64,000 nt of DNA, from positions 1,860,001 through 1,924,000 of the forward strand of contig JAZAYU010000013.1 in NCBI GenBank assembly GCA_038501625.1, written 5' to 3'. Position 1 is the stretch's first letter. Each line of letters begins with the position of its first letter. Below the pieces are notes generated by a model. That model was not told where the DNA came from, made no database searches, and worked only from the letters and a program-made list of their open reading frames with translations. Below are positions 22,105 through 36,000 of the stretch, piece by piece. Position numbers and translations under genes: made by a program. The stretch comes from Corbicula japonica. Lineage: Eukaryota; Mollusca; Bivalvia; Venerida; Cyrenidae.

Positions 22105-25025
22105 TAATGGAGTATATATAAATTATAGAACGTAAACGAGTTCATAAAATTATATAAAAAAAAACAACAAATTTTACTAAACCAAATGTGTTGCATTTGT
22201 AATCATTTAAAATATGGATTACCGAAATTACTTTTTAAATTCAATATTAAAAACTTAAGTACGTAGAACGGTACGCATTTCATTACCTAATAAAATAATC
22301 TGTACAACGAATAATCAATAAGATCTTTCAATACTTTTGATTCTGTGTAAGTTCGCCTTATGTGCATTTCGTATATGTGCGTGATGCTCTAAATCTAAAC
22401 AAATATAAAATGTATTTACGCATTTGGTAAGCTATTCAAAAGGTTTTGCACCTAGGCCTAGAATACGACCCCTACCCCGTGGGAAAACATTGCCGCAAAT
22501 CTGGGTTGCTCATATCAAAATATATAGCTGATCGTCAGTAACATGGACTTATCAAGACTGAAAAACATGCGTTTATGCCAGTTCGCCAAGACCGGGTAAA
22601 TGGTATCAAACAACACCCTATTACGATGTAAACGCGCACTAATTTGTTATAGCATCCGTTTACACAAATCTTTGAAACTCTGCCACTTTGTTCTGTTTGT
22701 TGAAAACTTGATAGTACTCTTTTTTGCACATATCTTTCAAAATTAAAACAAAAAGCGTGTTTGTAAATAGAACAAGAATAATAATACATGTAATTGAAAG
22801 AATGATGTTAAAAACAAACATGTGAACAGTGTTTCCAGAAAATTATATACCATACATGCACAAAAGAAATGTGGAAACACATTTGCAAAATGCAAGTGAC
22901 ATAACTAAAAGATATTTGATCAAAGAATCGATAATCATATGCATGGTACATGTATAAATGCGTGTCATTATTCCGTCACTCGCCGATGCAAACCCATTAC
23001 GGATGACATTGATAATCAAAATAGCAGATTCTTTAAAACACAATATTCTTTGTGGCTAGTCCCATAAAATTAATGCGCCGGTAATAATGAACCAAAGAAT
23101 CAATAAATAAATCAATCAATCAATTGATTGTTACCGTATTCTAAGTGACAAATTATAAGAATAGATTCCGATGCTTAATTGAAATTACAAAAAAAAATGT
23201 TTTGATGTTTGATTCAAATTGCATATCGTTTTCTTGTGTTCTCTTGTGGTTTTATTTGAACGCGATCCCAAAGTGCGAAAACAAGTGTGTTTTAATTTTG
23301 TCTTTATCTTTCTCGTCCTGCGCATATTAAAATTTGGAACATAAATAATAAATATTTGCCAAAGAAGTTTTTTTAATATGGAAGTTTTTTATTTGTAAGA
23401 AGAACTCTGTTGTCTATATTTAATCTGAATATATTAAAAACTATTATTATTATTTCTTCTTGTAAACTAGCGCAATGTACTTTTATTACAAATTACAAGC
23501 AAATAAAACATAAAGGGAAGTAATAGCCCGATCGTCAAGAAAAGAAGAATTCGATGCTTGTTAAATTCATCAAGGTTCTGGAAGAAATCTGTAACCCAGG
23601 TGTGAAATTGAAATTGCCGACTTCATGTTGAACATAGTTATGTGTCCTGACGAGAAGTGAGTGGTCATTTATCTGTTTGACAATTTAGACTGACATTATA
23701 CAGTTTGTGAAACTTAGTCCATATGTATGTACGTACATGCGTTAGTGAAGAGCTATTACATTTATCCTTAAATTTCGTATTGTGCGAAATAGTTCCTTCA
23801 ACAAAATGTTTTTCATTGTCTCGGCTGGAAGATATTAAAAACAGAGGAAAAGATCATTACGTATATTATCAACATATGATTAGGCATGAAACGTTTAACG
23901 GCACCGACAGTTTATAAAGTCACGTGGCAAACGGTGGTCGCACGGGTTTGAAACATGATTTATTTTGACCACCAACTCTTGAGGTTTTTTTTATCAAATG
24001 ATAAGCAATCTTTTATCTTAGTTGTGTTTTTTTTCTAATTAAGGAAACGTAAGCCATAAATATCTGTCACATTTGAAGTAAGATAATATTATAATTGTGA
24101 CACTGTATGCTAAAATTCAATAATATCGTAGCTTTAAAAGGTTACTGATATTGTTTTAGATATGTAATTCGATGTGTATATAGCATTAATTTTAAACTTT
24201 GAAAATGAAAAACAATCATACGGAACATATTCAGCCGCAATATATTTGAAAATTTATTTGCTCTGGTTCTGAAAAACATTTATAGGTTTTACCTAATTAG
24301 CGCGGAATACAGCTTTTATTTCATTAATTTTGATATGAAAACTGGCTTTTAAATTTCATTTGTGTATCGTTGTTTTATTTTCAAAATTACAAATCAAATC
24401 TGAATTTTTGTAAACGTTGTTTATCCAAAGGACTTGCGTCAAAAATCATATACAGCATAACGAAACGTAAACTTCGATATTTACGGCGTCAAAATAAGAC
24501 ATGTGGTGTACTTAATCAAATCGCGATTGAAAAATAAATCGACGGTGAAAGGTTTTGAAAATTGACTATTGAATTGAAAATATATTGTTCCTGAATATAT
24601 CAAAAAATTGCAAAAAAAATTCGGGCCGATTTTTTCTAATCGGACTTTAAATGTGAAAAATCGACGAAAATTCGAAATTTTAAAACATCTCATTTTTGTT
24701 ATTAATTTAACAATTGTAAAGAAATTTATAATGTTTTTCCTATCAGCATGAAGGAAATCACAAACATGATCATTCTGTTTGGTTAAATTGTTTCTAAGCG
24801 TCACTATTTTAGATCAAAAATGAAAAATACGGCGATTTTACGGCCATTGACAGACGGTCAAAAACGTGCGTAGATGGTGTTGTTTGCGACGTCATGTACA
24901 GTGACAGGATTTATAACTGTCAAAACCAATATCCATTTCGTATCAGGAATATCACAAACTTTCATTTGGTACCAAATTCAACTATTTTCTTGAAAATATT
25001 TTTAAAGGTACATTCCACCTTAAGC

Positions 25026-27214
25026 TTGCCACTGTATGTGACCAATCTGCTTTAATAAAAAAGAGTAAGAAATTGTTAATCAATGGAAAACTTTCGTAGT
25101 ATTGAATGTTTCTTGCGTCCCCCAATCTCTCCCCACAGACATTTGATAAATCACAGAAAAGTTGACTCCTTTTGCAACTTAATAACATTCGAAGGTAGAG
25201 TATGTGCTATAAAATGTAACATTCATTTAGATTCTTTATTCGCAATATACGAAAAAAAATAAAGTTTGAATAGAAGAAAAAAATACATGCATTTTCGTTT
25301 TTACGTCTAACGGCGAATCATCAAAGACAAAGAGTAATGACCATGAACACAACTACAGTAAGTTCGCTTAGAGTAATTTACTGAGATAGAGTAGTGCACA
25401 CATATCCGTGATCCTCAATTGCTTGAATTATTTCTCATAGAAATAAATAAACCCATTTCTCTATTTTCATAAAAATATATAATATATAATATCCCCCCCC
25501 CCCCCCCACAAAATGTCTTGCGCGCCAAGGAGCACGTGCGAACATATTACATGTGGTCGTTCAGGGATTTAAGCCGCCAAAATCTTTAAACAATCGTTTC
25601 TGTTTAAATTGGTCTCTTGCGTAATTTTTATGTGCGTCCGTAGGGACTCAATTTTATGCCGATTATGAAAATAAAGCATTTAAAAGTTGAAAAATCCTCG
25701 GCTATAAACTGTATATCCTACGAAGATTATATCGGCGTCCTGTTTTTCAAAGTATTTCTAACTTAAAACGATATAACTTGATTATGAGACTTCGTATACA
25801 CTAATTCAACATTTGTTTGCACATTTTAAGTTGAAAACAATAGATTTTATTAATTCTGACAAATTTTGACATGACTATGATCAGGAATCTAAACTAGTGA
25901 TAGTTTATATTCCTGCTATGATGGAAGTTGAGCGGATTATCAGCCGAGTTACATAGAAAGGAAGATTCTCAATATTTTATGGTAGTTAAGCTGTTTAAAA
26001 TAATTAAACAGAAGTAACTGTCGTCTTATTTCTTTATTTCTATAATAAGATTCAATGTTCAACATCTAAGAACAGTCAATATCACCGAAAGTCTGCATAA
26101 TTTCGGACAGTAGAAACAAAATCGGTTGTTTATCTTCTCCTAACAGTGTTTATTTTACTTATACAGTAAAGTTGACTCTGGACTCGACACATTAACGTTC
26201 ATTTATTTTTTTTGTCGAACTGGCGAAATATTGGCCACAAACTGGAAACCCTGAACTACAACCATTTTGAGCTGTTTTTTGTTTGTCTTATTAACAACTT
26301 CTCGATGTGAAACATTGTTAGTCGCATATCTTGATTCAAATAATGAGGTAGAGTAATTGGATCTAAATGCTTATAATTGCAAGATTATTGTTAACAAGGA
26401 AATAGTTAAAATCAAGTATGAAATAATATTTAAAAAAAAACCTGCTACAAAATCTCCACAAAATACTTCATAATTCAAGAACTGGCATATAGATTTTTAA
26501 CATTTTCCAGGGCATTATGCCCGGGCCCTCTTGACTAGCGAGGCCTCTTAATAATTCATTTGGTCATCTTACAATATTATTTTTTGATAACCCCGAAAGT
26601 GTCCGACGGACTGATGTTCTAGCTCAGTAACAAATTAAGGCTTTTAAAAATTATGACATACTGAGTCGAACCACCCTTGCTAAAATCCTGGATCCGCTCC
26701 TGGACCGTAGCAGAAGCCCCTGACTTGGTATCCCTCAAGCACGGACTGACACCTACACTTCTAGACCTGCAGCCAGCGCCAAGCTACAAGTACCTCCTAG
26801 TGATTCTCAAAGGTAACTTTGGTTATCGCAGTAAGACATTGTTCCAGGTTTCACAGCTTTAGGTTTACTACTAAATAAGATACGAGCTTGTATACAAACA
26901 TCAACCAATTCTAAGATAAAAAAAGGACCGTAATTAGGTCAAGGAGCAAGGTTTATTTATGGTACTTTAAAATAAATTCAAATTGCAAGATAATGTTATG
27001 GGACTTGACAGAAACATTCATGGTATGATGATGACAGCATTGAAAAAGGACAAATGTTTATCAATATACAAAATCACCTTAGCAAAATATCTTTGGATTA
27101 AATGGTTAACTTACTATTTTTGCCAGGATCATGATGCAGCAACAAGTGCAGTGAACAAATATATGAAATAAGTTCAAGATCAAATGAGCAGTTCCAGCTA
27201 AAGCTTTTTGTAGG
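25026..27214. other. Intergenic, no confident gene
   Basis: AT-rich. It contains a run of 15 C at 25493-25507; a fragment at 26509-26541 that reads in reverse like the left end of tandem-core elements (CAAGAGGGCCCGGGC); and a GC-richer stretch at about 26660-26812 ending at CTCAAAG|GTAACT, which looks like an exon end but matches nothing I recognise and has no clear acceptor. Confidence 0.4.
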
Positions 27215-27745
27215 TTTTAAACTTTAAACTTTAAGTAAAACCTTGGTCTTTAAGCACCAACTAGAAATATCAATGCACCATCAAGCTTAACATATGTTTT
27301 AAGTATGGCCAAGGTTTAAGTGAAACCTTGTCCTTCAAGGACAAACTGGAAATATCAATGCACCATCATGCTTAACATATGTTTTAAGTATGGCCAAGGT
27401 TTAAGTGAAACCTTGGCCTTCAAGTACAAACTGGAAATATCAATGCACCATCAAGCTTAACATATGTTTTTAGTATGGCCAAGGTTTAAGTGAAACCTTG
27501 GCCTTCAAGGACAAACTGGAAATATCAATGCAACATCAAGCTTAAAATATGTTTTAAGAATGGCCAAGGTTTAAGTGAAACCTTGGCCTTCAAGGACAAA
27601 CTGGAAATATCAATGCACCATCATGCTTAACATATGTTTTAAGTATGGCTAAGGTTTAAGTGAAACCTTAGCCTTTTAGGACAAACTGGAAATATCAATG
27701 CATCATCAAGTTTAACATTTGTGTTAAGTTTGGCCAAGGTTTTCT
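27215..27745. repeat. 85-bp tandem repeat with internal hairpin, about 6 units
   Basis: The period of 85 is read from successive TGGCC positions (27306, 27391, 27476). Each full unit contains GGCCAAGGTTT-AAGTG-AAACCTTGGCC, an 11-bp stem, then AACTGGAAATATCAATGCA. Confidence 0.9.
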
Positions 27746-29063
27746 TAACAATTTCAAAGATGTGCTCTGGGTAACAGTAACCTTGACTGTTGAGATATGG
27801 TCATTATTCTTGGATGCTACACTTAGGTGATCTCTTGTAAATAGTTTGGCACAATCCAAAGCCCTGGAAGAAGACTTGTGATGGCATAACAAACAAATGT
27901 ACATGTTGATCAATATAAAAATATCCTCCATCAAGGACCAGGTACATTATACAAATTTTGATTCCAATTAGATATTGACCCAGCAAGCAACCTCTGTAAA
28001 CAACTGTTGCACTGCAGCACTTCACAAGACGCCAACCACATCTTTTGTCATGGGACGACTGTTAGAACTGTTGCTGCAATCAAAATACGCTGTATTTTAC
28101 TTCCATATTGATTTTGCTGTCAAATCAAATTTTTGTCGTGGGTTCATTTCCCATGGGGATGTTGAAAACAATAACAAAAGATGTTGCTTAAAGTAAAGCT
28201 TCCTGAAGGCGTGATTAACAACTTTCTGTCAATTATACTTGCCGCACTGTTCTCAACAAAAATATCAGTTGCCGTGAATTGAGTTTGATGTTTTGGTTGC
28301 AAGCCAAAATCTAACTGAAATCGAAATTTGTAGTAAAAAAGAAACTGGCTCATAGAATAACAGAAGATCAGAGAATCCATCAATAATTTTTTATTTCAGT
28401 TTTACCCTGCATCATACATAAACCATAATCAAGAAAATCAGTAATCATTTCATTTTCTTGCAACTCATCTTTAACAATTTATGAAATGAAAAGTATATCT
28501 AACCGCATTGCAGGTCTCATGTATATTTAACCCTTAACTCTGTGAATTTTGCTTATATCCCATATGAGATGATTAGATCCAGATCAGAATCTACCGGTAC
28601 TCTTGTTGCTTTTAGATTCTTTAAGTCATTTCAAGCAAGGATCTGCACTGCTGTTTGCTACAAAATGACATAAAGAAGCGAAACCTGCACATGATGGTTG
28701 ATCATTTAAAGTACTGCACTAACACATGTAATATAAATGCTAATTACATGTAGAAGCTAAAAATGTGTGAGATTCAAAATGAGCATGAGTATACGAGATT
28801 AGAGACCAAATTCAGTGATATGTATAACAAATGTGATCAAAACAATAATAATGCCGTTTAAAAGCAACAGAAGCCCCTACAAGTTAAATATAATTATAAG
28901 GATATAGTCAAGCTATCCTGCTTTAATTGCGAATGTAACAACTGATGCCTGTAGAACAAAGTCATCTGACTGAAGCTTTATCAGAATGCAGAATAAATCA
29001 CACTGTTTTCAACTGGAAATATTATTCTTGCATTGAATTTAACTTAGCACATATAAATATCAC
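27746..29063. other. Intergenic, no gene seen
   Basis: AT-rich. 28531-28640 resembles a partial piggyBac-like MITE (CCCTTAACTC then AGATCCAGATCAGAATC). Nothing else is bounded. Confidence 0.5.
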
Positions 29064-29067
29064 TTAA

Positions 29068-29311
29068 CCCTTTACTCCATATACATGCATTTTTACACAT
29101 GTGTGACCAGTGTAGATCCAGATCAGCCGGCACATCCGTCTATCTGATCACGATCTGCACTGGTCCCATTTTGGTCAGAAATAACTTAACAAATCAAAAA
29201 GTGAACAGTTTAGATCCTGATCAGCTGGCACACAGACAGCACAGATGTGCCGGCTGATCTGGATCTTCACTGTTCTGCCTCCCAATAAAGGTGTACCTAT
29301 GGAGGAAAGGG
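29068..29311. mobile_element. Intact 244-bp piggyBac-like MITE
   Basis: TTAA|CCCTTTACTCCATA...TATGGAGGAAAGGG|TTAA, with TTAA at 29064-29067 and 29312-29315. The interior has paired GATCCAGATCAGCCGGCACA-type phrases. It serves as the reference for the interrupted copy at 725-4897 and the partial copy at 41699-41901. Confidence 0.85.
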
Positions 29312-29315
29312 TTAA

Positions 29316-30004
29316 GGAGTTGGAATTTATACTGTTTTTCCTTTTGTTTCAGATGAGATCACAAATAAATTTATAACAGTAAAAGGACAATATACCGATA
29401 AACTTCATTCAATACCATTGTGCAGAGAATGTCTATAATAAATACATGCAAAACTATTTAGGTTCTTAAACCACATTCTATAAAAATAAACCAAAAACAA
29501 AAACCCTCTTAAAATCACAGATACAAATAAAATAAATACATTGTATGTGCACCAACATCATTAATACATTATATTCACCATTTTCTTCATTCTCATACTG
29601 GTGTTTCTCAACTTCAAGTGTCAGCCTACCATTCAATAGTAAAACTAATAACAAATGCTGTTTTACTTATTTTTCATAGACAACACACCATATAAAAAAT
29701 TTGAGTTACTTTTTTATTTGTCAAACAGTTTAATACTTGTACCACACAGAAAAACAAATTAAATAACTAAAGAATGTTTCAAGCTATAATGTCCATTGTC
29801 TATTTTAAATGTGACAGATAACTCTTGGGAATGATTTTGGTACGTCCTCAACTAATTAGAATAATTACAAAAGTAATTTCGGAAATGTATTGAATGCAAA
29901 GTATTATTCTGACACAAGAATGTATATCTTGAGACTCAAATGGTTGCTGGCATGAAATTAACAGCTATGAGAATGTTTACGTCTTGTAATCAAAGTTCTT
30001 GTTG
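29316..30004. other. Intergenic or AACS 3' UTR
   Basis: AT-rich with many TTTATT strings. Part may be AACS 3' UTR if the proximal polyadenylation signal is not used. No gene seen. Confidence 0.4.
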
Positions 30005-30010
30005 TTTATT
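30005..30010 (-). terminator. Possible AACS polyadenylation signal AATAAA
   Basis: AATAAA on the minus strand, 55 nt past the AACS stop codon. A canonical hexamer at a plausible but short distance; other hexamers lie farther on, so the true end is uncertain. Confidence 0.4.
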
Positions 30011-30064
30011 TAGAGAGTACATATGCCAAAAGACTGTTAAAAACAAGCAGTTGCCACTTGGAGT

Positions 30065-33000
30065 CTAGTATCCTTGAAGTACCGGAATGTTTTCATACTG
30101 TTGCAAGCAGTCTGGGTTGGCAAGCGCCCCCTTCTGCATCACTTCCTGTCCCATGATCACACGTCGCACTGCCACCTCCACCTTCTTCCCGCTGATCGTA
30201 TACTGAAATCATTCAAAATACCAATTTTTAAGTTCCACCAAACTGCAGACGAAGTAAGGTTGCTAATAAATATGTATCATTAATTCTTCGATTATTTTTT
30301 TTCAGCAATAGATTATAATAATAAATGTTGATTGTTAAAGAAACATTGTCCTTTTCTTTATGCAAGTTACTTCCATCATTTAGTAATTTCCTGATTTCCT
30401 TTTCATTTTTAACTGATGCCTTTGGCAAAAAAAGCTCCTAAAATTAATGTACATAAGTGACATCATTTAGTAGGTAATTCATGGATTTTGTGTAAACATG
30501 TAGCCACATAACAGAAGTTCACTCCCACTAAATATATGCAATAGAGTGATAACTCATGTAAAACTAGATGGGTGTTCAGTTGAACACTTGTGTCGCCCTC
30601 TGGTGCTGTCAGAATTAAAATGCAAGTACAAAAAGGGGCATTACTCCAACAAATGTGACCTTGACCTTAAGAATATAGTATCGTCATGAGCGAATTGTCA
30701 TAGGGAATATAATTTGAAAGTTTGATGAAGAAATATTAAGAAATGGCAAAGTTATAGCCAATGTTAAGTTTTCATGTAAAGGGGAATAACTCCATCAAGT
30801 GTGACCTTGACCTAAAGAATGTGGTATTATCAGGAGCGTGTTGTTAAAAGGAATATAATTTGAAAGTTTGATGAAGAAATATTAAGAAATTGCAAAGTTA
30901 TAGCCAATGTTAAGTTTTCGTGTCTAAATATAAGTACAAAAAGGGGCATAACTCCATCAAATGTGACCTTGACCTTGAGAATTTGGTATCATCTCGAGTG
31001 TGTTGTCATAAGCAATATAATTTGAAAGTTTGATGAAGAAATATTAAGAAATGGCAAAGTTATAGCCAATGTTAAGTTTTCATGTAAAGGGAAATAACTC
31101 CATCAAATGTAACCTTAACCTAAAGAATGTGGTATCATCACGAGCGTGTTGTCATAGGGAATATAATTTGAAAGTTTGATGAAGAAATATTAAGAATTGG
31201 CAAAGTTATTGCCAACGTTAAGTTTTCGTGTCTAAATATAAGTACAAAAAGGGGCATAACTCCATCAAATGTGACCTTGACCTTGAGAATTTGGTATCAT
31301 CTCGAGCGTGTTGTCATAAGCAATATAATTTGAAAGTTTGATGAAGAATATTAAAAAATGGCAAAGTTATAGCCAACGTTAAGTTTTCGTGACGGACGGA
31401 CGGACAAAGCGGTCCCTATGTATCGCCTTTTCTTCGAAAGGGCGACACAAAAAGTTATCTTCTTACAATGAATCTTTGGGCCAATCAAACATAATTTATG
31501 GAAAAGAGTTTTTGATTTTTCTTTAATCCATAGCATGCATGACATTTATTATTGTTATCTGTCATTAAATGTGCATTTCTTTGAACTAATATTGTTTAAA
31601 TCAAACAAAATTAACATTATAACTAATCAGAAATAAAACAAACTTACTGGTATATCAGTACAAGGCAGGATGACTTCTGGCACATGCCTGGCTGTAAGGT
31701 ACTGTCTAATGCACTTCCTTATGTTGTTCGCCAGGTCCTGCGTGAACTCGCTGCCAGGCGCCATCTTCAGGAAAAGAACCACCCTCTCCTCTGAATTATC
31801 CTGCTTACGCTGTGCAACACATATACTGTCTTGAATCTCTTTAAAGCCCTCCACTGAAAATTGTCAACACATGTATATAATCTATAATATATAATTAGAA
31901 ATCAAATGCAACTAGACAATTATTTTAAGAAAATGTAATGCTACTCTCCTGCTTGTGTTACTGTGTTACAATTATATGATATCATATCATTTGTAGCAAT
32001 CGCGAAATGATGAAAGGCATAAACAATGATATGTTACTGAATTTTGTCAAAATTTTTTGTTCCTAGATACAGGGGGTCCAACGTATTTGGTTTTTTCGGA
32101 AAAGTAAGTGAGCGACATGTTCTCTGCGGAACAAAATGGCGGAAAATTGTGTGATTTGGTGCATTTCAGGAGATATTTTGACCTGGTAAGTAGATTTATA
32201 TCAATGTTATCGTAAAATAAATACGCCTACCCGGAGGCCAGATGTGTTAGCTCCACTCAGTTTTTTAACTTATGTTTCTAGAGGCCTAAACAAAAAAGTT
32301 ATTGAATGTATAAACTGAAAGATTGTTTGTTTACAAAGTGAAAATAGAAAATTTTGTGACTTAAAACTGTGTTTTTAGTCAAAATATAACGTTCTTGGAC
32401 CTATTTTAGCGAAATTATTATCGAGTTTTTGCATATATTTCTTCACGGCAGCATTTGCACTTTACATGGGTACTTTATGGCCAATTTTTTTATGTTCAAA
32501 CACCTTTAATGTTTGGCGTGGAAGTGGTAAGCATGTTTTTGTTCGGTGCAGAATCTGAATAACACACTCTTATGCGTTTATATAAGTGAAAGTAAGACAC
32601 TAGCTGACAAATGTTAAAAATCAAAATAAAAGCCGATTTGCTACCCAAATACGAACAAATCGCGTCTTTGTTATGCAGAATTATCTACCACATACTACTT
32701 ATCACTTAAATTTACAATATATTTCTGAGCTGCAAAACAAACAATTTTTTTAACATCTACACACAAGGGAAGTTCTTTCAATAAGATCAATGGGCCAAGA
32801 AGAGCCGAGTTTGCTCATGACTTACCAATATGATATATTTCTGAGCTGCCAAACCTTACACCATTCGGGTTCAATGTTCCATCACTGAAAAATAACACCG
32901 AATGTGAGAAATGTAAACAATCTGTCAAGTGTTGTTTGAAACTGAATGACAGGGGCTTTTATGATATATAGGTTTAACACATTATGAAGCCGAATTATAC

Positions 33001-36000
33001 TGTTGGCCGGTACAAAATCAATATACATGTACAGGACCTTGTATTTGGCAATGTTGTAGTAAAACACTTGGCATTTGAAATTATTCAGCAATGTCATGAT
33101 CTGCTTAATAGAAAATTTAAACTTAGATTAGATATTCACTAAGATCTTGTTTCCAGTCATGAAGGCACTATTTCTTAAACTCTATTTAAAAGTCTGTTGA
33201 AAGAAGTATGTGAACCTACCTGCGTCCTAACATGACAATGCCCCCGGTCACACTGTTAATTCTACAGTAATCTCCATGGGCCCACACACCTGTAAAATAA
33301 AAATGCTTTGGGTAATTTTTGTTTTAACAGGTAACAAAAAAGAAAGGACAAGAACTGACCTCTTTTTCAGATGTTTTGATTCCGAATTAAATCTGAATCT
33401 TATAGTGAAATAAAGTATCCAAAATGCTTGAATTAGGTTGATGTACATTTAACAATTCCTTGAACTCCATGCCTTCATCAGATAAAATATACATAAAAAG
33501 TGTCCTTCACTTACTGTAAATTGGGATATTTTGGCGTTGTGATATTTTGGCCATTTTGCCCCACAGTGCCTGTGTTTTATTTTGGTCATTTTAATTTTGG
33601 CCACTTGTCATTGTGTGGCGAAAAATAAACACAAATACATTATTTTGTCATGTCATCTACTCTAATTTATCAGATTGGTCGGCATTTATCTAAGACATAT
33701 TTATAAACGATTCATATACAAAAATAAAACTTCACATACAGAAATATAGATTTAAAATGCATAAAATCTATATAAGTCTAATGCAAATAACGATATGATA
33801 TATAAACACTAAAACCAATCTCACATTTTCACAACATTTATTGCAACACACAATAATCCAACAAACTTAAATACACTAATTGAAATTTAAAATCATGAGA
33901 TTTATTGAGTTGTTTTTATAAGTGATCAACATCGGCGAAGTTTGAATTATACTTTGTATTGTTGTGTTTGCATTATCTTGGCTTAATTTTTACCTGTGAC
34001 TTATTTTGGTGTGTTTAATTTTGGCCTTTTCATTAGGGTGGCCAATTAGGCCAATTATTAACCAAGGCCAAAATATCCCGATTTACGGTAATATATAAGT
34101 CAATACTGAATCAACACAAATACTTCTGCATATTTCATTGCTGAATTCTTAACAGAATCTCTGCAGAATTTAAATTAGAATTTATTTTCGTAATTCAGAC
34201 TAGAATAATTGGTACCTGGATATGTATCAAAGTAAGCCTTTTTGTACTTCATTCCATCAGGGTCGTTCCAGAATTTGGTAGGCATTGATGGGAAGGGTGT
34301 TAAACACACCAACTCACCATCCTCATCATACACAGCCTTACCTGCAGAAAACAACAATCTCAGAATAATCAACATAAATAAGGCTATTTTGAAAAAAACT
34401 GATAAAACTTGGTAGGAGTTGAGGGGAACAAATTCTACCTGTGACAGAAAGGGAACAAAAGACAACCCTATTTCTGTTGTCAACAAAGGAACACTTTTGT
34501 ATTGATAACTGTAGACATTGCTAATGAATGGTATTTTCCAGTTGTGAAAAATCTGTAACATAGCTGAAAAGAACAATTTCAACAATACTTGCTTTTGTCT
34601 ACTGCAGAGCAATAGCAGGATGGTGCACCAAGAAACATAACTTAAATTATCAATGCTAGATTCAGTGATCACCCTGCCATATGGAAAGTCCATGTTTGAT
34701 TCTTTTTATAGTATTACTTTTCTTTTGTTATTGTTTTCTAGCCCAAGGTGGTGGTAGCTGGTTTAGATTGAAGGTATCCCCATGAGAATCTTCAGATAAA
34801 TGTGTTACTAGATAGTTACCATTCTCATCAAATGTTTGCATGTCACAGCCCAGGATCATCTGCTGTATCTCCCCTCTATATACAGGCTCAGTCCAAGTCT
34901 GCCCCATGAAGCAAGCTATAATGTCTGTCCCTCCTACAAAGAACATGTATTCAATATACTAGACCCTTTACATTCAATACCATAGTGCCTACTTTTTTCC
35001 TGAAAAAAAGCTGTCTAGGGGATATATAAACAAAGCATTTTGCATGGTTTTGGTCTCGATCTGTTTTGATTTGACAAAACACCATCTGTTGTTTTTTTTA
35101 ATTTACCTGCCTAAAATTCATTCTGATAAACAAAGGTAAAAAGAAATAAATGCTAACAAGTTTATATTTTATTTAACTTACATACTCCTACAATGTATTT
35201 TGTGTTTGACAAATTTTTGAGGAGTCAGTTACTTGCCTAAGAAAACACTTGGTCATGAAGATGGTTTATCCAACTGTACGTTTACAATTTAATTTAGATC
35301 TGTTTATTATTGTAAGTTGGAAGACAAAAGATGAGCTTATCCCTGACCTTGATTACTACACTCAATAATGAATATCTAACATAAAAGAAAACTGAAATGA
35401 TGTGAATAAATTAACACTTGCTTTACTGAACTTTCTTACAACATACATTACAAATAATACCTGAAATGGATCCCAGCAGCAGATCTTGTTTTATCTGTTG
35501 ATACACATAGTCATAGCTTTGAGGCATCAGTGGAGAACCAGTTGACAAGATCATCTTCAAACTGTCCAGTTTGTGGGTTTTCCCTGCAATGAATCGGTGG
35601 TTAACAGGTCATCATCACATATATATTTGCACTACTAGACACATAAAATATATTAAGTCAAGTCACCATGATATCATGCAACACTCTAAAAGGAGGTTGA
35701 AATGTTATCACTTATACACCATTTTATAAGAGCATAAAATACTTTCTACACTAGTATTCTAGTCAACACCTAGTATACTATTTTGCATGTGTTGTGTAAC
35801 TGTTTTCAAAGAATATAATTTCAAAATGAAAGCATAATAAATTTCCAATTTTATTCAGTTGATGATTAGATCCATTTAGTCTAGTATTAATTAACAGATT
35901 TTATGATTAAATCCAGAAAAAGACGTACACAACACAGAACCAATTCCTCACATGGCACAGATGTTCCAGCTTATCTGGATCTACACTGTTTGCATATGAT

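Larger units (their letters stand above)
20784..25025. mobile_element. 4.2-kb element with 550-bp inverted repeats
   Basis: Arms 20784-21333 and 24475-25025 are inverted near-identical copies; the outer ends are GCTTAAGGTGGAATGTACC and its complement. The 3.1-kb interior has no transposase-like reading frame and holds other repeats (21429-21838, 21928-22104). Flanks TTGCAC and TTGCCAC may be a degraded target duplication. It could be a non-autonomous long-TIR transposon or a foldback element. Confidence 0.7.
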
